Shown here: positions 26,801-34,512 of the stretch, piece after piece
How the letters are laid out: every line of letters starts with the position of its first letter
How positions within the stretch are numbered: the first letter of the stretch is position 1
NCBI GenBank assembly: GCA_902774915.1
Contig: CACYKH010000018.1
Span: forward strand, 1 to 40,486
Direction of reading: 5' to 3'
DNA: 40,486 nucleotides
From: an uncultured Lachnospiraceae bacterium
GTDB taxonomy: Bacteria > Bacillota > Clostridia > Lachnospirales > Lachnospiraceae
The notes under the pieces: generated by a model
The model's database searches: none
Told to the model about the DNA's origin: nothing
The model's input: only the letters and a program-made list of their open reading frames with translations
Position numbers and translations under genes: made by a program

Positions 26801-28210
26801 TGCAAGCTCTGTCTCGCCCTCAGCCTTCTGCTTCATAAGAAGATCACTCTTCTCCTTGGTTTCAGCCAGCGCCTGAGTAAGCGGTGCAAGCTTCCTGTCT
26901 ATCTCTTCCAGCTTCTTATCCAATCTGTCTCTGATATTAGCAACAATAGTGTAGATGTCATCTGCACCCTTAGGTACATCTTTCTTTTCCTTACTAAGAG
27001 CTTCCAGCTCCTGAGTTGCCTTCTTAAGTTCAAGATACTCAGAAATAGCCGAGCGCTGTCTAAAGGCTTTGTCCTGCAGATCTATATCCTGTGATAGAGA
27101 CTTAATAGCAGCCTCTTTTCCAGAAATGAGTTCATTACGTGCAGCCAGCTCTTCAATATCCATATATATCTTCAGAACCTCTATCAGCTCCTTAACATCA
27201 CGGAGTTTTTCTTCCAGCTCGTCTGCATCTCCCTGCAGCTTATCCAGCTTCTCCTGTCTTGAACTCTTTTCATTTTCAAGAGTCACAAGCACGCGGCCAA
27301 TAGTTTCCGCAGTTCTTTCCTGATCCTTATAGAGCTCCATAAAGGACTGAATTCTGTCTATTAAAAGCTGTACCAGCTCCTGCTCATGATCATAAAGCTG
27401 AATGCCCTTCTTCTTCTCAGCCAGACTCTTCAGCTCTTCCTGAATAGTCATGAGAAGCGAAACCGTACTCTCTGTTTTATCAGACTCTCTTTCAGTCTTG
27501 GTCTGATATGCCTTCTCAATTATTTCCTCAATAAGAAGGTCCTCGATAACACGTCTTGTAGTCTTATAGTTAGATTCGAAGTAAGTACGAACATGTCCCT
27601 CAGTTTTGTTGATACCTCTGATGATCTCCCAATGACTTTCATAGAGACCATACTGAGCAACGAACCTCTGGTATTCACCCTTGCGGTCGAAAACCTGAAC
27701 GATCATGTTCTTGTCATTACGAGCCAGGTCGTGCAGATAATTCCTGAGAGCCTTATAAGAAATCCTCTCATTATCCTTTACAAGTGGAAGGTTCAGAATA
27801 TCATTCTTGTTATATTCCCTGTAGAAGATAACATAGTTAAAGTATTCAATCTGAGCCGTTCCATCCTTACGCTCTTCCTCTGTAGTCGCAGCCTTACGGG
27901 CAGCAAATCCGGTAGTCATATAACGCATACCTTCTTTGATGTCACAGCTGTCCAACTTCCATTCAATAAGGGAATGAATAACTGTATTACTGGAATCTCT
28001 GAAGAGCTTTTCAATTGGCTGCTTATCATCAAGAGTACAGTTAGGTATCAGGTTCTGCATCAGGAGCAGCATGAGCACACTCTTACCACCACCGTTTGCA
28101 AGATCATAAAGAGTATTACGACCATACATTCTCATGGAGAAATCGTCGTAGCTCTGAGTACCAAAATTATACTTTACATTGTTTACTCTGATTCGGTTTA
28201 TACTAGGCAT
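23810..28210 (-). CDS. jetC: JetC-like SMC/MukB-type ATPase of a type III Wadjet-like condensin
   Basis: The product is 1466 aa from the ATG at 28210 (GGAGGTG upstream; the in-frame ATG at 28225 would overlap that site). The N-terminal head has a P-loop, YDLANGGGKSVLM (Lys43, Ser44). Residues about 225-530 and 740-1150 are long coiled coils flanking a central hinge-like region (DLSVVLEDPGLKELDIDEEV). The C-terminal head has a signature-like GSTGQSQGIYIQF and Walker B TLFIDNPFGAAKD (Asp1379), then IVPARG. The residue after the Walker B Asp is Asn, not the Glu of SMC/ABC ATPases. Known Wadjet complexes extrude and cleave plasmid DNA. The gene overlaps jetB by 8 nt. Confidence 0.8.
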   Translation of the reverse strand: MPSINRIRVNNVKYNFGTQSYDDFSMRMYGRNTLYDLANGGGKSVLMLLLMQNLIPNCTLDDKQPIEKLFRDSSNTVIHSLIEWKLDSCDIKEGMRYMTTGFAARKAATTEEERKDGTAQIEYFNYVIFYREYNKNDILNLPLVKDNERISYKALRNYLHDLARNDKNMIVQVFDRKGEYQRFVAQYGLYESHWEIIRGINKTEGHVRTYFESNYKTTRRVIEDLLIEEIIEKAYQTKTERESDKTESTVSLLMTIQEELKSLAEKKKGIQLYDHEQELVQLLIDRIQSFMELYKDQERTAETIGRVLVTLENEKSSRQEKLDKLQGDADELEEKLRDVKELIEVLKIYMDIEELAARNELISGKEAAIKSLSQDIDLQDKAFRQRSAISEYLELKKATQELEALSKEKKDVPKGADDIYTIVANIRDRLDKKLEEIDRKLAPLTQALAETKEKSDLLMKQKAEGETELAVIGSRQEYLSKDIDELNKEMNTLQDDIDYSLLMDPRGAVSSRSKALEECEAKTEELVLKKERLEFDIATLEKELDEKVAEDRANEIRLDELRERVEEYKKCSGKYTSICSIYADEKNVQPNVLEEKLRDRLSASVIKVYELQGVISELEKRDKDIRGGRLVEATKGVEKVIDYLFTRHSISAMYGMDYLSALPDKKKEEVLDKAPGIAFGVIVDDLSVVLEDPGLKELDIDEEVYIYDKTQLGGVSLLLGDGVECVRRNKEYFLDPKFQDAKLRLLGSEIDNQQEELKNNEAMLETLKEDMDFVKLFREKGYSTAEQDFKAAEENKKSAAEEISKLRETNQKLADNLESTTNELEELRKNIERYQAELISLTNLVSLQDRVNELTRRKEDLKNDKKQIEARIEEVSNSKRSNELKILEQEAQIETLNKEKDELNYKWDNKYSVYYIDTTAFPPLDLDESELENAFERALGGSGDSRISLEKEKLLQDTLKGTIERQTRAIERLGVDVADLAELDRSGSLTAVSDEVLDAMRSELDNLQGERRKLEQDMSGISTEKARLEGSIEYAKQRLEMEYGGGALRRLENPGEEYIQDTRKSLDELKGTSAQYKAMLDKAKAELDKAASSAKNNDDLMKLANRIVDTAGVDISELSAFESTANIDEEFDSYVMKYDKLSKDIDRARADMMKVKMSVYDTLMNLGVLELAASIRDDVNIPENRRDAERLLKRLGDVIEIIILERDRVEKSLVSMQQLKDNFVDQCVERCLDVRSELDKLTKLSEITMGDSKVQMIRLSIPYVKDEFIKDRMSEYIDNVVEEVDKKNDDGDRQKFLSTSLSMKKLFSVIVTDMSKIRLMLYKRERIKEQSRYLRYEEAVGSTGQSQGIYIQFLISIINYIAGMYAVQDTARSKTLFIDNPFGAAKDIYIWEPIFKLLEENSCQLIVPARGATPEITGKFDINYVLGQQMTGNKTTTVVVNYSSKTKGEELEYKNLDYEQATFDFV

Positions 28211-28916
28211 TATCTTCACCTCCATTCATTTCGGCGAAGATGGCACTGCCATTATCTTCAAAATAATTTTCCGCTATGGCATGGAAGCGGTCAGTTGGAT
28301 AGAGCCTGTCATCCACAATTGTAAAAACGCCCTCTCCATTCATAAAGTTACTTGCCAGCTTAACGTATCCCATTCTTGAACCACGGGATGCCTTATTTCT
28401 GTCCTTATCTTCAGATATCATTGGTGGAAGTCCGTCCCAAAGAAGCGCAACAGCCTTGAAGGAGCTGTCCCCAATATCATCCTCACTATAAACAGATGCA
28501 TCACTGCTGATTCTTCCCAAATCCTTGTTGACTGCATCGATAATCTCATCGATTCTCACATAATCCTTAACCTGATATGTGTCCGAAGTCTTATAGAACT
28601 GAAGCAGCATCTCATAAACGATAAAGAATACAAGATAGAGTTCCTTGTTAAGTCTAAGGCCCATCGTCTTCTTAAGGTCATCATTTGTATAACCGAAAAC
28701 CTTGTTACCTGTTCCGGCTGTTAAGAAGATGGACTCATTGTATTCATAAAGCTTCAGGTTAAGTCTGCTCAGCAGACCCATTACTGTATCATAAACTTCT
28801 GTATCGGCATAGAATGCATTGTACAGTTCACTTGTCTCTTTATCCTTTGATGAAATGCTCTTGCCGGTAGCAAGCACACTGTAAATATCAAGGGCTTTCT
28901 CTAAACTTTTTTCCAT
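28203..28916 (-). CDS. jetB: JetB-like (MukE/kite-type, DUF6063) condensin subunit
   Basis: The 237-aa product has a helical N-terminal half (EKALDIYSVLATGKSI, LYLVFFIVYEMLLQFY) and a C-terminal winged-helix-like part (MGYVKLASNFMNGEGVFTIV, DDRLYPTDRFHAIAENYF). This fits the kite (winged-helix tandem) subunit that binds the kleisin in JetABC and MukBEF. Its ATG overlaps the jetA stop (TGATG) and its end overlaps jetC by 8 nt, so stoichiometry is probably set by coupling. The call leans on gene order; the sequence alone is not diagnostic. Confidence 0.68.
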   Translation of the reverse strand: MEKSLEKALDIYSVLATGKSISSKDKETSELYNAFYADTEVYDTVMGLLSRLNLKLYEYNESIFLTAGTGNKVFGYTNDDLKKTMGLRLNKELYLVFFIVYEMLLQFYKTSDTYQVKDYVRIDEIIDAVNKDLGRISSDASVYSEDDIGDSSFKAVALLWDGLPPMISEDKDRNKASRGSRMGYVKLASNFMNGEGVFTIVDDRLYPTDRFHAIAENYFEDNGSAIFAEMNGGEDNA

Positions 28917-30472
28917 CAGTCCATCCTCCTTTCTTTAATCCTGTTAAATGTAATCTGCGACAATTTTGCTATGTCGTCTTCATTTTCTATTTTCAGCTCA
29001 AGTTCTTCCTGACCATATTCCAGTTCGAATTCCACATCCTCATACTGGTCCAGCTCATCCTCACTGCTATAGCTTATTACCATATCCTCCAGGAAGGTCT
29101 CCGCATTATCCCGCATATCTTTTACTGAATAATGCTCTTTTCCAGCCAGATGTGTCAGGAAGGAATAATAATCACGGTTCTTATATATTTCAGGGCCAAA
29201 CTTAACTTCAAGGATTGCATTATATTCTTCCAGCGTTACCCTGTCCCATCTCTTCAGCCTTCCAATAAGTTCAAGGAAAAGCTTAGCGAAGTTCTGACCA
29301 ACATTCTCACTGAAGATCTCGTCCTCATATTTAAAGCTGAGGTCCGCTTTTACATCTTCTCTTATCTCACCCTTAAGTGAATCCGCAGTCTTTTGAAGGA
29401 CAATGTTATCTATGGTGGATATTGCCATGGACTTTCTTCTTCGAGGGAGCATGAAAGGACTTATGGTATTTACAAGTGCATCCACCCTGTCCTCATTTAT
29501 CATTCTGCTGAGAGTAGATTCGAAGTCGTAAGAAATCCTAAGACTTCTTGTTCTGCTTCTTCGTATCATCTCATCTGAAAAACGGGACAGCTCAGCCGTT
29601 GCCGCTATAAGTGCGCTATGACTTTCAATAGTCTGCTTAAGCATTGTCTGAAGACTTGTTATATCCCTTGCAGTCTTCGAATCACCGCCGTAGGTCAGTC
29701 TCGAAACTGCCTTGTCCACCAGCTCTCTATTTCGGGCAAAGGATTTTCTTTCCTCTGCAAACCAGACAGATGTCTGATCCATATATTCATCAACTGCCTC
29801 AGCACCTGCATGTACATCTGTCAGCAGAAGCTGAACAACCTCTTCACGTTTTTTCTCCAGCGCCTTAACCTCTATATTGATACGCTGAATAACATCCATA
29901 CTTCCACTAAAGTTTTCAGACTTGATAAGCTTTTCAAGAAGGAGCTGATCCATGTTGATGCGGCTCTCGTCTCTAACCTCTTTAGTCGTGAGGTAAAATT
30001 CTATTCCGTCCTCGGTTATGGTATAAACAACCTCAGTCTCTCTTACCGTGCTGTCCAGAAGTCTTACTCTGGCAGTCTTCTGTTTTCTATCAGACGGATC
30101 AAAGAAATTAAATTCAAATGCACGTCCATAATTTCTCATCTTGTCAAAAATATATTTGACCAGTTCATTTAGTTCTTCCTTGGAATAATCATCTCCAGGA
30201 CGCACATCAAAATCACGAGCCAGCAGCTTCAGACAAAAATCCTCATACCCCGAATAGGTAACAGGACTATCATTAAAACTGTTCTCGTTTATGAAAAATC
30301 TGAGCACAGCAAGAGTAATATAACCCATATCAAGAAACTTAAATCTCCCCTCCTTATATTGGCTAAATGTACTCTCAGCCAGAGTGAAGAATGGATAGAA
30401 TTTTCTCAGGTTAAGAATTCTCTCAGAATGGTTTTTAATTATGTCGTCGATCAGTGTAAACTGCTCTGCCAT
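28916..30472 (-). CDS. jetA: JetA-like (MukF/kleisin-type, DUF5716) condensin subunit
   Basis: The 518-aa product has an N-terminal winged-helix-like region (residues 1-100: NLRKFYPFFTLAESTFSQYK, GYITLAVLRFFI). A beta segment follows (ARVRLLDSTVRETEVVYTIT), then a long helical middle (INIEVKALEKKREEVVQLLL) and a C-terminal region ending in an acidic stretch and helix. This is the kleisin plan of the DUF5716 family, annotated as JetA of type III Wadjet. It is the first gene of the operon, preceded by AAGGTGG. No jetD (DUF2220-type nuclease) is present downstream in this window. Confidence 0.72.
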   Translation of the reverse strand: MAEQFTLIDDIIKNHSERILNLRKFYPFFTLAESTFSQYKEGRFKFLDMGYITLAVLRFFINENSFNDSPVTYSGYEDFCLKLLARDFDVRPGDDYSKEELNELVKYIFDKMRNYGRAFEFNFFDPSDRKQKTARVRLLDSTVRETEVVYTITEDGIEFYLTTKEVRDESRINMDQLLLEKLIKSENFSGSMDVIQRINIEVKALEKKREEVVQLLLTDVHAGAEAVDEYMDQTSVWFAEERKSFARNRELVDKAVSRLTYGGDSKTARDITSLQTMLKQTIESHSALIAATAELSRFSDEMIRRSRTRSLRISYDFESTLSRMINEDRVDALVNTISPFMLPRRRKSMAISTIDNIVLQKTADSLKGEIREDVKADLSFKYEDEIFSENVGQNFAKLFLELIGRLKRWDRVTLEEYNAILEVKFGPEIYKNRDYYSFLTHLAGKEHYSVKDMRDNAETFLEDMVISYSSEDELDQYEDVEFELEYGQEELELKIENEDDIAKLSQITFNRIKERRMD

Positions 30473-30725
30473 AATGCCACCTTGTCTCCCAAATAATCAT
30501 CTTAAAATCGTCCTCTGAATCCTCCACAGAGACTTCTATATTTTACCACAAAAATAGCTAAGATACTACATTTTGTGAATTAATCTAGGTATGTTTTAGT
30601 GCAAGTACAAAATGCATTATTTTATTCTTTGATTTTCATAATTATTTTGTTGCTTTTTGGATTATATTTGTATAAATTATTCTGTGGAAAGAAATTACAT
30701 TGGCACCTAAAAAAAGGTCTGGAGA
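30473..30725. promoter_or_regulatory. Divergent promoter region between jetA and the wall-binding hydrolase-like gene
   Basis: This 253-nt AT-rich gap separates two divergent genes. For jetA, the best minus-strand signal is an extended -10 TGGTAAAAT (TAAAAT at 30545-30540) without a good -35. A hairpin CTCTG/CAGAG (about 30512-30534) lies in the jetA leader. The plus-strand promoter is listed separately. No gene is seen here. Confidence 0.4.
30647..30676 (+). promoter_or_regulatory. Probable promoter of the wall-binding hydrolase-like gene
   Basis: TTGTTG (30647-30652), an 18-nt spacer and TATAAA (30671-30676) lie 50 nt before the ATG at 30726. The -10 is close to consensus; the -35 has the TTG core only. 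Confidence 0.45.
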
Positions 30726-32339
30726 ATGAATAAACGAAGAAACATATTAATAGCTATTCTATGCGTAGTGATCATAGGCTCTGTCACAGCCGCATTTCTC
30801 CTATATTACAAACGCCCTAACACCTGGGTAACAACAGGCAGCAAGGGAATAAGATATGTAGACGAGAACCGGGAATATGTAAAAGATTCCTGGCTTTTGC
30901 TGGATGACAAATGGTATCACTTTAATGATGAGGGCTATGCAGATATAGGGCAAAATGCCATCGATGGCTTTAAGTATCATTTCGATGATAATGGCTCGCT
31001 GGATACAGGATGGGTTGATATAGACGGCAAGAAGATGTATGTCTTCCCTGACCACACAGTGGCTGTGGGCTGGAATACCATCGAAGAAAAGAAGTTTTAC
31101 TTTGATGAGCAAGGTTTTATGTTAACCGGTCGTACCACAGTGGATGGAGAGGAATACATACTGTCTGACGAAGGAATTCAGGATATTGGATGGAGCGAGG
31201 ACGAATCCGGCAATAAATGTTATGTAAACTCAGATGGTTCTATAGCTACCGGATGGCAGGAAATAGATGGTAAAACCTACTGCCTGAATGATGAAGGAAT
31301 ACCAGAAACCGGTTGGCAGAACTTCCTTGGAGATAAATACTATTTCGAAGAAAATGGTGAAGCCGCTACTGGTCCTGAAAAGATAGATGGCAGCTACTAT
31401 GTATTTGGTGAAACAGGAAAAATGATAACGAAGGATTTCCTCTTCGACTGTATAGATGAGATTGAAAATGACAGCAAAACCGTTGAAACATTCGGCGGTC
31501 TTGAGCTTAGTCAGTCCGACAAAACAGATTTACTAAACTGTGTGGACGAAATGCGAAATTGCAACACTGCAGGATTTGTAATGATAAATCTTTATACCGG
31601 CGAAGGAGTTGGCTATAACGTAGACAGCACTGTTTATTCTGCCAGCTGCATTAAGGGGCCTTACATAGCCTCCCTTGTGGACTACAAGCCGGAGCTATTA
31701 GAAAAATCAGCACATACTCTAGAGACTATCGTAATGTATTCTGATAACAAGCTTTACAGCAACACCAGGAAGACATATGGAAAAGAGTTCTTTGCTGAGT
31801 GGTGCGAGGAAGCAGATATAGATCCAAGTAATGCAACCTACCACTATCCACAGCTAAGTGCCAGGTCACTTGCAAAGCTATGGATACAGAATTACTACTT
31901 CTTCAATACTGACGATGTGGGAATGCAGATTAAAGACTGGTACATATCTCCTAACGCTTCTGCTATATACACTGCGCTTGGAACATATAATACAGATAAA
32001 GCTACAAACGCTACAACTTCCAGCACAGACAAAAAAGAAAACAATACAAATTCAAGTAAAGATAAAAGCAATAAAAATAACAAAGACACGAATTCGGATA
32101 ACCAGCCAATAAATGATACAGAAAAAGTTGTAGATGCAGGACTCGGATACAGAACAGAGTCCAAAGCAGGCTGGATATGCGAAGGAAAATACAGAGCCAC
32201 AACCGATGGTGGAATCATCTATCCAACAAACGGAGCCCCTTATGTCATTGCAATAATAACTGACATGCCATCAGACATGAACGGTCTCGAACCACTCTGC
32301 CTCAAGCTAAATGAAATAGCTGAGAAGTCTCAGAAATAA
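30726..32339 (+). CDS. Secreted protein with cell-wall-binding repeats and a class A beta-lactamase/transpeptidase-like domain
   Basis: The 537-aa product has an N-terminal membrane anchor or signal (ILIAILCVVIIGSVTAAFLL). Residues about 45-235 are eight to nine repeats of about 20 aa with GW, aromatic and Gly positions (GWVDIDGKKMYVFPDHTVAV, TGWQEIDGKTYCLNDEGI), the choline-binding/CW-binding type. Residues about 250-537 resemble class A serine beta-lactamases: an SxxK motif in SASCIKGPY, SDN in VMYSDNKLY and K-A-G in RTESKAGWI replacing KTG. A Lys/Asn/Ser-rich loop (about 425-460) interrupts the domain. No motif distinguishes lactamase from a transpeptidase/carboxypeptidase role. It is monocistronic, convergent with the EF-G-like gene. 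An AAAGG site lies 8 nt before the ATG. Confidence 0.82.
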   Translation: MNKRRNILIAILCVVIIGSVTAAFLLYYKRPNTWVTTGSKGIRYVDENREYVKDSWLLLDDKWYHFNDEGYADIGQNAIDGFKYHFDDNGSLDTGWVDIDGKKMYVFPDHTVAVGWNTIEEKKFYFDEQGFMLTGRTTVDGEEYILSDEGIQDIGWSEDESGNKCYVNSDGSIATGWQEIDGKTYCLNDEGIPETGWQNFLGDKYYFEENGEAATGPEKIDGSYYVFGETGKMITKDFLFDCIDEIENDSKTVETFGGLELSQSDKTDLLNCVDEMRNCNTAGFVMINLYTGEGVGYNVDSTVYSASCIKGPYIASLVDYKPELLEKSAHTLETIVMYSDNKLYSNTRKTYGKEFFAEWCEEADIDPSNATYHYPQLSARSLAKLWIQNYYFFNTDDVGMQIKDWYISPNASAIYTALGTYNTDKATNATTSSTDKKENNTNSSKDKSNKNNKDTNSDNQPINDTEKVVDAGLGYRTESKAGWICEGKYRATTDGGIIYPTNGAPYVIAIITDMPSDMNGLEPLCLKLNEIAEKSQK

Positions 32340-32370
32340 AACATAAATCAACTAACAAGAATAAATAAGA

Positions 32371-32404
32371 AAAGGCACTGCAGAAATCTGCAGTGCCTTT
32401 ATTT
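32371..32404. terminator. Bidirectional terminator
   Basis: AAAGGCACTGCAG (32371-32383) pairs with CTGCAGTGCCTTT (32388-32400) around a 4-nt loop, a 13-bp stem with A and T runs at its ends. It lies between two convergent genes and can end both transcripts. Confidence 0.9.
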
Positions 32405-32421
32405 CATTTGTTAGAACCAGC

Positions 32422-34500
32422 CTACTCTTCTTCAGCTTTCTTCTTCTCAATCTCAACCTGAGCAACTTCATCAGGAGCCTGCTCATATCTAGCGAATTCA
32501 TATTCATATAATCCTTCACCACGTGTCATTGAGTTGAGTCTTGTATCATACTCATAAAGCTCGAGATAAGGAATATCTGCAAGTATCTGCTGATATCCAT
32601 CACTAACCTGGTCCATTCCCATGATTCTTGCGCGACGCTTATTCAGATCACCCATAACATCACCAGTATACTGATCTGGAACAACAACCTTAAGTGTTGC
32701 AATTGGCTCAAGGAGAACTGGACTAGCTTCCATGAATCCCTTCTTGAATGCCTGCTCCATAGCAACCTTGAATGCAAGCTCGGATGAATCTACTGCGTGA
32801 TAACTACCATCATACAGTGTTACCTTAACACCTGTAACAGGATAGTTTGCAAGAGGACCGGACTTAACTGACTCGATAATACCCTTCTCAACTGCAGGGA
32901 AGTAATTCTTTGGAACTGCTCCACCAACTACAGTCTGCTCGAATTCATACTGTTTTCCAGTATCTCCGAGAGGCTCGATGATAACCTTAACGTGTCCATA
33001 CTGTCCATGTCCACCGGACTGTTTCTTATACTTATACTCAGTATCGACTTTCTTTCTGATAGTCTCCTTAAATGCAATACGTGGAGGAAGAAGGTCAATA
33101 TCAACCTTATATCTCTCAGCCAGAATACTCTGAACGAGCTTCAGCTGCTGTCCACTAATACCATAAATGAGTGTCTGACCATTGTCGCTGTCATTTACAG
33201 TCTTAAGTGTAAGATCTTCCATCTGCATCTTACCGAGTGCCTGTGATATCTTGTCTATATCTGCCTTCTGCTTAGCTTTATATTGCATATAAACATAAGG
33301 CTTAGAAATGTTAGCTCTGATATATGTGATTGGGCTCTTCTTTGTAGAAAGAGAATCTGTTGTCTGAGTAACTGAAAGCTTACCAAGTGCACCAATGTCA
33401 CCTGCGTGGAGCTCATTTACTTCCTCAACCTTGTTACCACACATTACATAGAGCTTTCCAATTCTCTCTTCTGCATCTCTATGATAATTAAAGAGTACAT
33501 CGTCTGGTTTCAGAACACCGGAGTTAACCTTAATGAGTGAGAACTTTCCGATGTATGGATCAGCAATTGTCTTGAAAACATATGCTGACTTAGGCTTTGA
33601 AAAATCATAATCAGCTTCGAAAACTTCATTATTTGTTGTATTGATACCGGCACACTTGCATCTGTCAGGACTTGGGAAATACTTAATGATATCTGCCATA
33701 AGAGTGTACATACCTCTTGCAAGCGGATTAGATCCCATAAGTACCGGTACGATTGATCCATCACATACACCTACATGCATAGCTGCACGGATCTCGTCCT
33801 CTGAAAACTCATCCCCGTCAAAGTAACGCTCCATAAACTCTTCGCTGGTCTCAGCAACTGCCTCAACCAGAACGTCACGGCATATTTTCAGGTTTTCCTG
33901 AGAATAATCCGGAACGTCAAACTTGTCTACAGTACCCTTATCATTCCATCTTTTTGCTTTCTGCTGTATTACATTTACATAGCCTACGAACTGTTCGTTC
34001 TCCCTAATAGGCAGATGGAAAGGAGCTATTCTCTTTCCATATAAATCCTGGAGATTCTGAACTACTTCTCTGAAGCTAGCCTTGTCAACGTCCATATCTG
34101 TAACGAATACCATTCTAGGAAGCTTTCTCTGTTCGCAATATTCCCAAGCTCTTCTTGTTCCTGCTTCAATACCAGTCTTTCCAGAAACAACTATGATTGC
34201 TGCATCTGCAACTGATACTGCTTCTTCTGTTTCCCCAACAAAATCAAAAGAACCAGGTGTGTCGAGAATATTAACCTTGTAACCTTCCCAAGGAATTGGA
34301 ACTATTGAGGTTTTAATTGAAATTTTCCTCTTAGTCTCTTCCTTATCGTAATCACTAACTGTGTTACCGTCTTCAACAGTACCCATACGGTTAGTAATAC
34401 CTGCTAGATATGCCATTGCCTCAACCAGTGAAGTCTTGCCACATCCCCCATGGCCTAATAGGACCACATTACGAATTTTGTCCGTAGTAAATACATTCAT
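32422..34500 (-). CDS. Divergent elongation factor G paralogue
   Basis: The 692-aa product has EF-G architecture: a G domain, domain II, and domains III-V (GGHGQYGHVKVIIEP, VKVTLYDGSYHAVDSSELAF, then GDVMGDLNKRRARIMGMDQ). G1 is intact (GHGGCGKTS, residues 16-24). In G3, DTPG is followed by Ser84 where translational EF-G has the catalytic His. G4 is TDMD (134-137) instead of NKxD, which normally confers guanine specificity. The C-terminus ends in a charged KKKAEEE tail. It is therefore a fusA2-type paralogue, probably not the housekeeping EF-G, which usually lies next to rpsL/rpsG. It begins 12 nt after the histidine kinase gene with a GAGGAGGTGG site, so it is co-transcribed with the two-component system. 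Confidence 0.88.
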   Translation of the reverse strand: MNVFTTDKIRNVVLLGHGGCGKTSLVEAMAYLAGITNRMGTVEDGNTVSDYDKEETKRKISIKTSIVPIPWEGYKVNILDTPGSFDFVGETEEAVSVADAAIIVVSGKTGIEAGTRRAWEYCEQRKLPRMVFVTDMDVDKASFREVVQNLQDLYGKRIAPFHLPIRENEQFVGYVNVIQQKAKRWNDKGTVDKFDVPDYSQENLKICRDVLVEAVAETSEEFMERYFDGDEFSEDEIRAAMHVGVCDGSIVPVLMGSNPLARGMYTLMADIIKYFPSPDRCKCAGINTTNNEVFEADYDFSKPKSAYVFKTIADPYIGKFSLIKVNSGVLKPDDVLFNYHRDAEERIGKLYVMCGNKVEEVNELHAGDIGALGKLSVTQTTDSLSTKKSPITYIRANISKPYVYMQYKAKQKADIDKISQALGKMQMEDLTLKTVNDSDNGQTLIYGISGQQLKLVQSILAERYKVDIDLLPPRIAFKETIRKKVDTEYKYKKQSGGHGQYGHVKVIIEPLGDTGKQYEFEQTVVGGAVPKNYFPAVEKGIIESVKSGPLANYPVTGVKVTLYDGSYHAVDSSELAFKVAMEQAFKKGFMEASPVLLEPIATLKVVVPDQYTGDVMGDLNKRRARIMGMDQVSDGYQQILADIPYLELYEYDTRLNSMTRGEGLYEYEFARYEQAPDEVAQVEIEKKKAEEE

Positions 34501-34512
34501 GTAACCACCTCC

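Noticed and set aside
23810-30472. A chromosomal MukBEF or an SbcCD-type nuclease
   Set aside because: The protein sizes and the JetA and JetC motifs suit the DUF5716/DUF6063 Wadjet type III group better, and no SbcD-like phosphoesterase lies next to the ATPase. The phosphoesterase at 19077 is small and three genes away from the ATPase operon.
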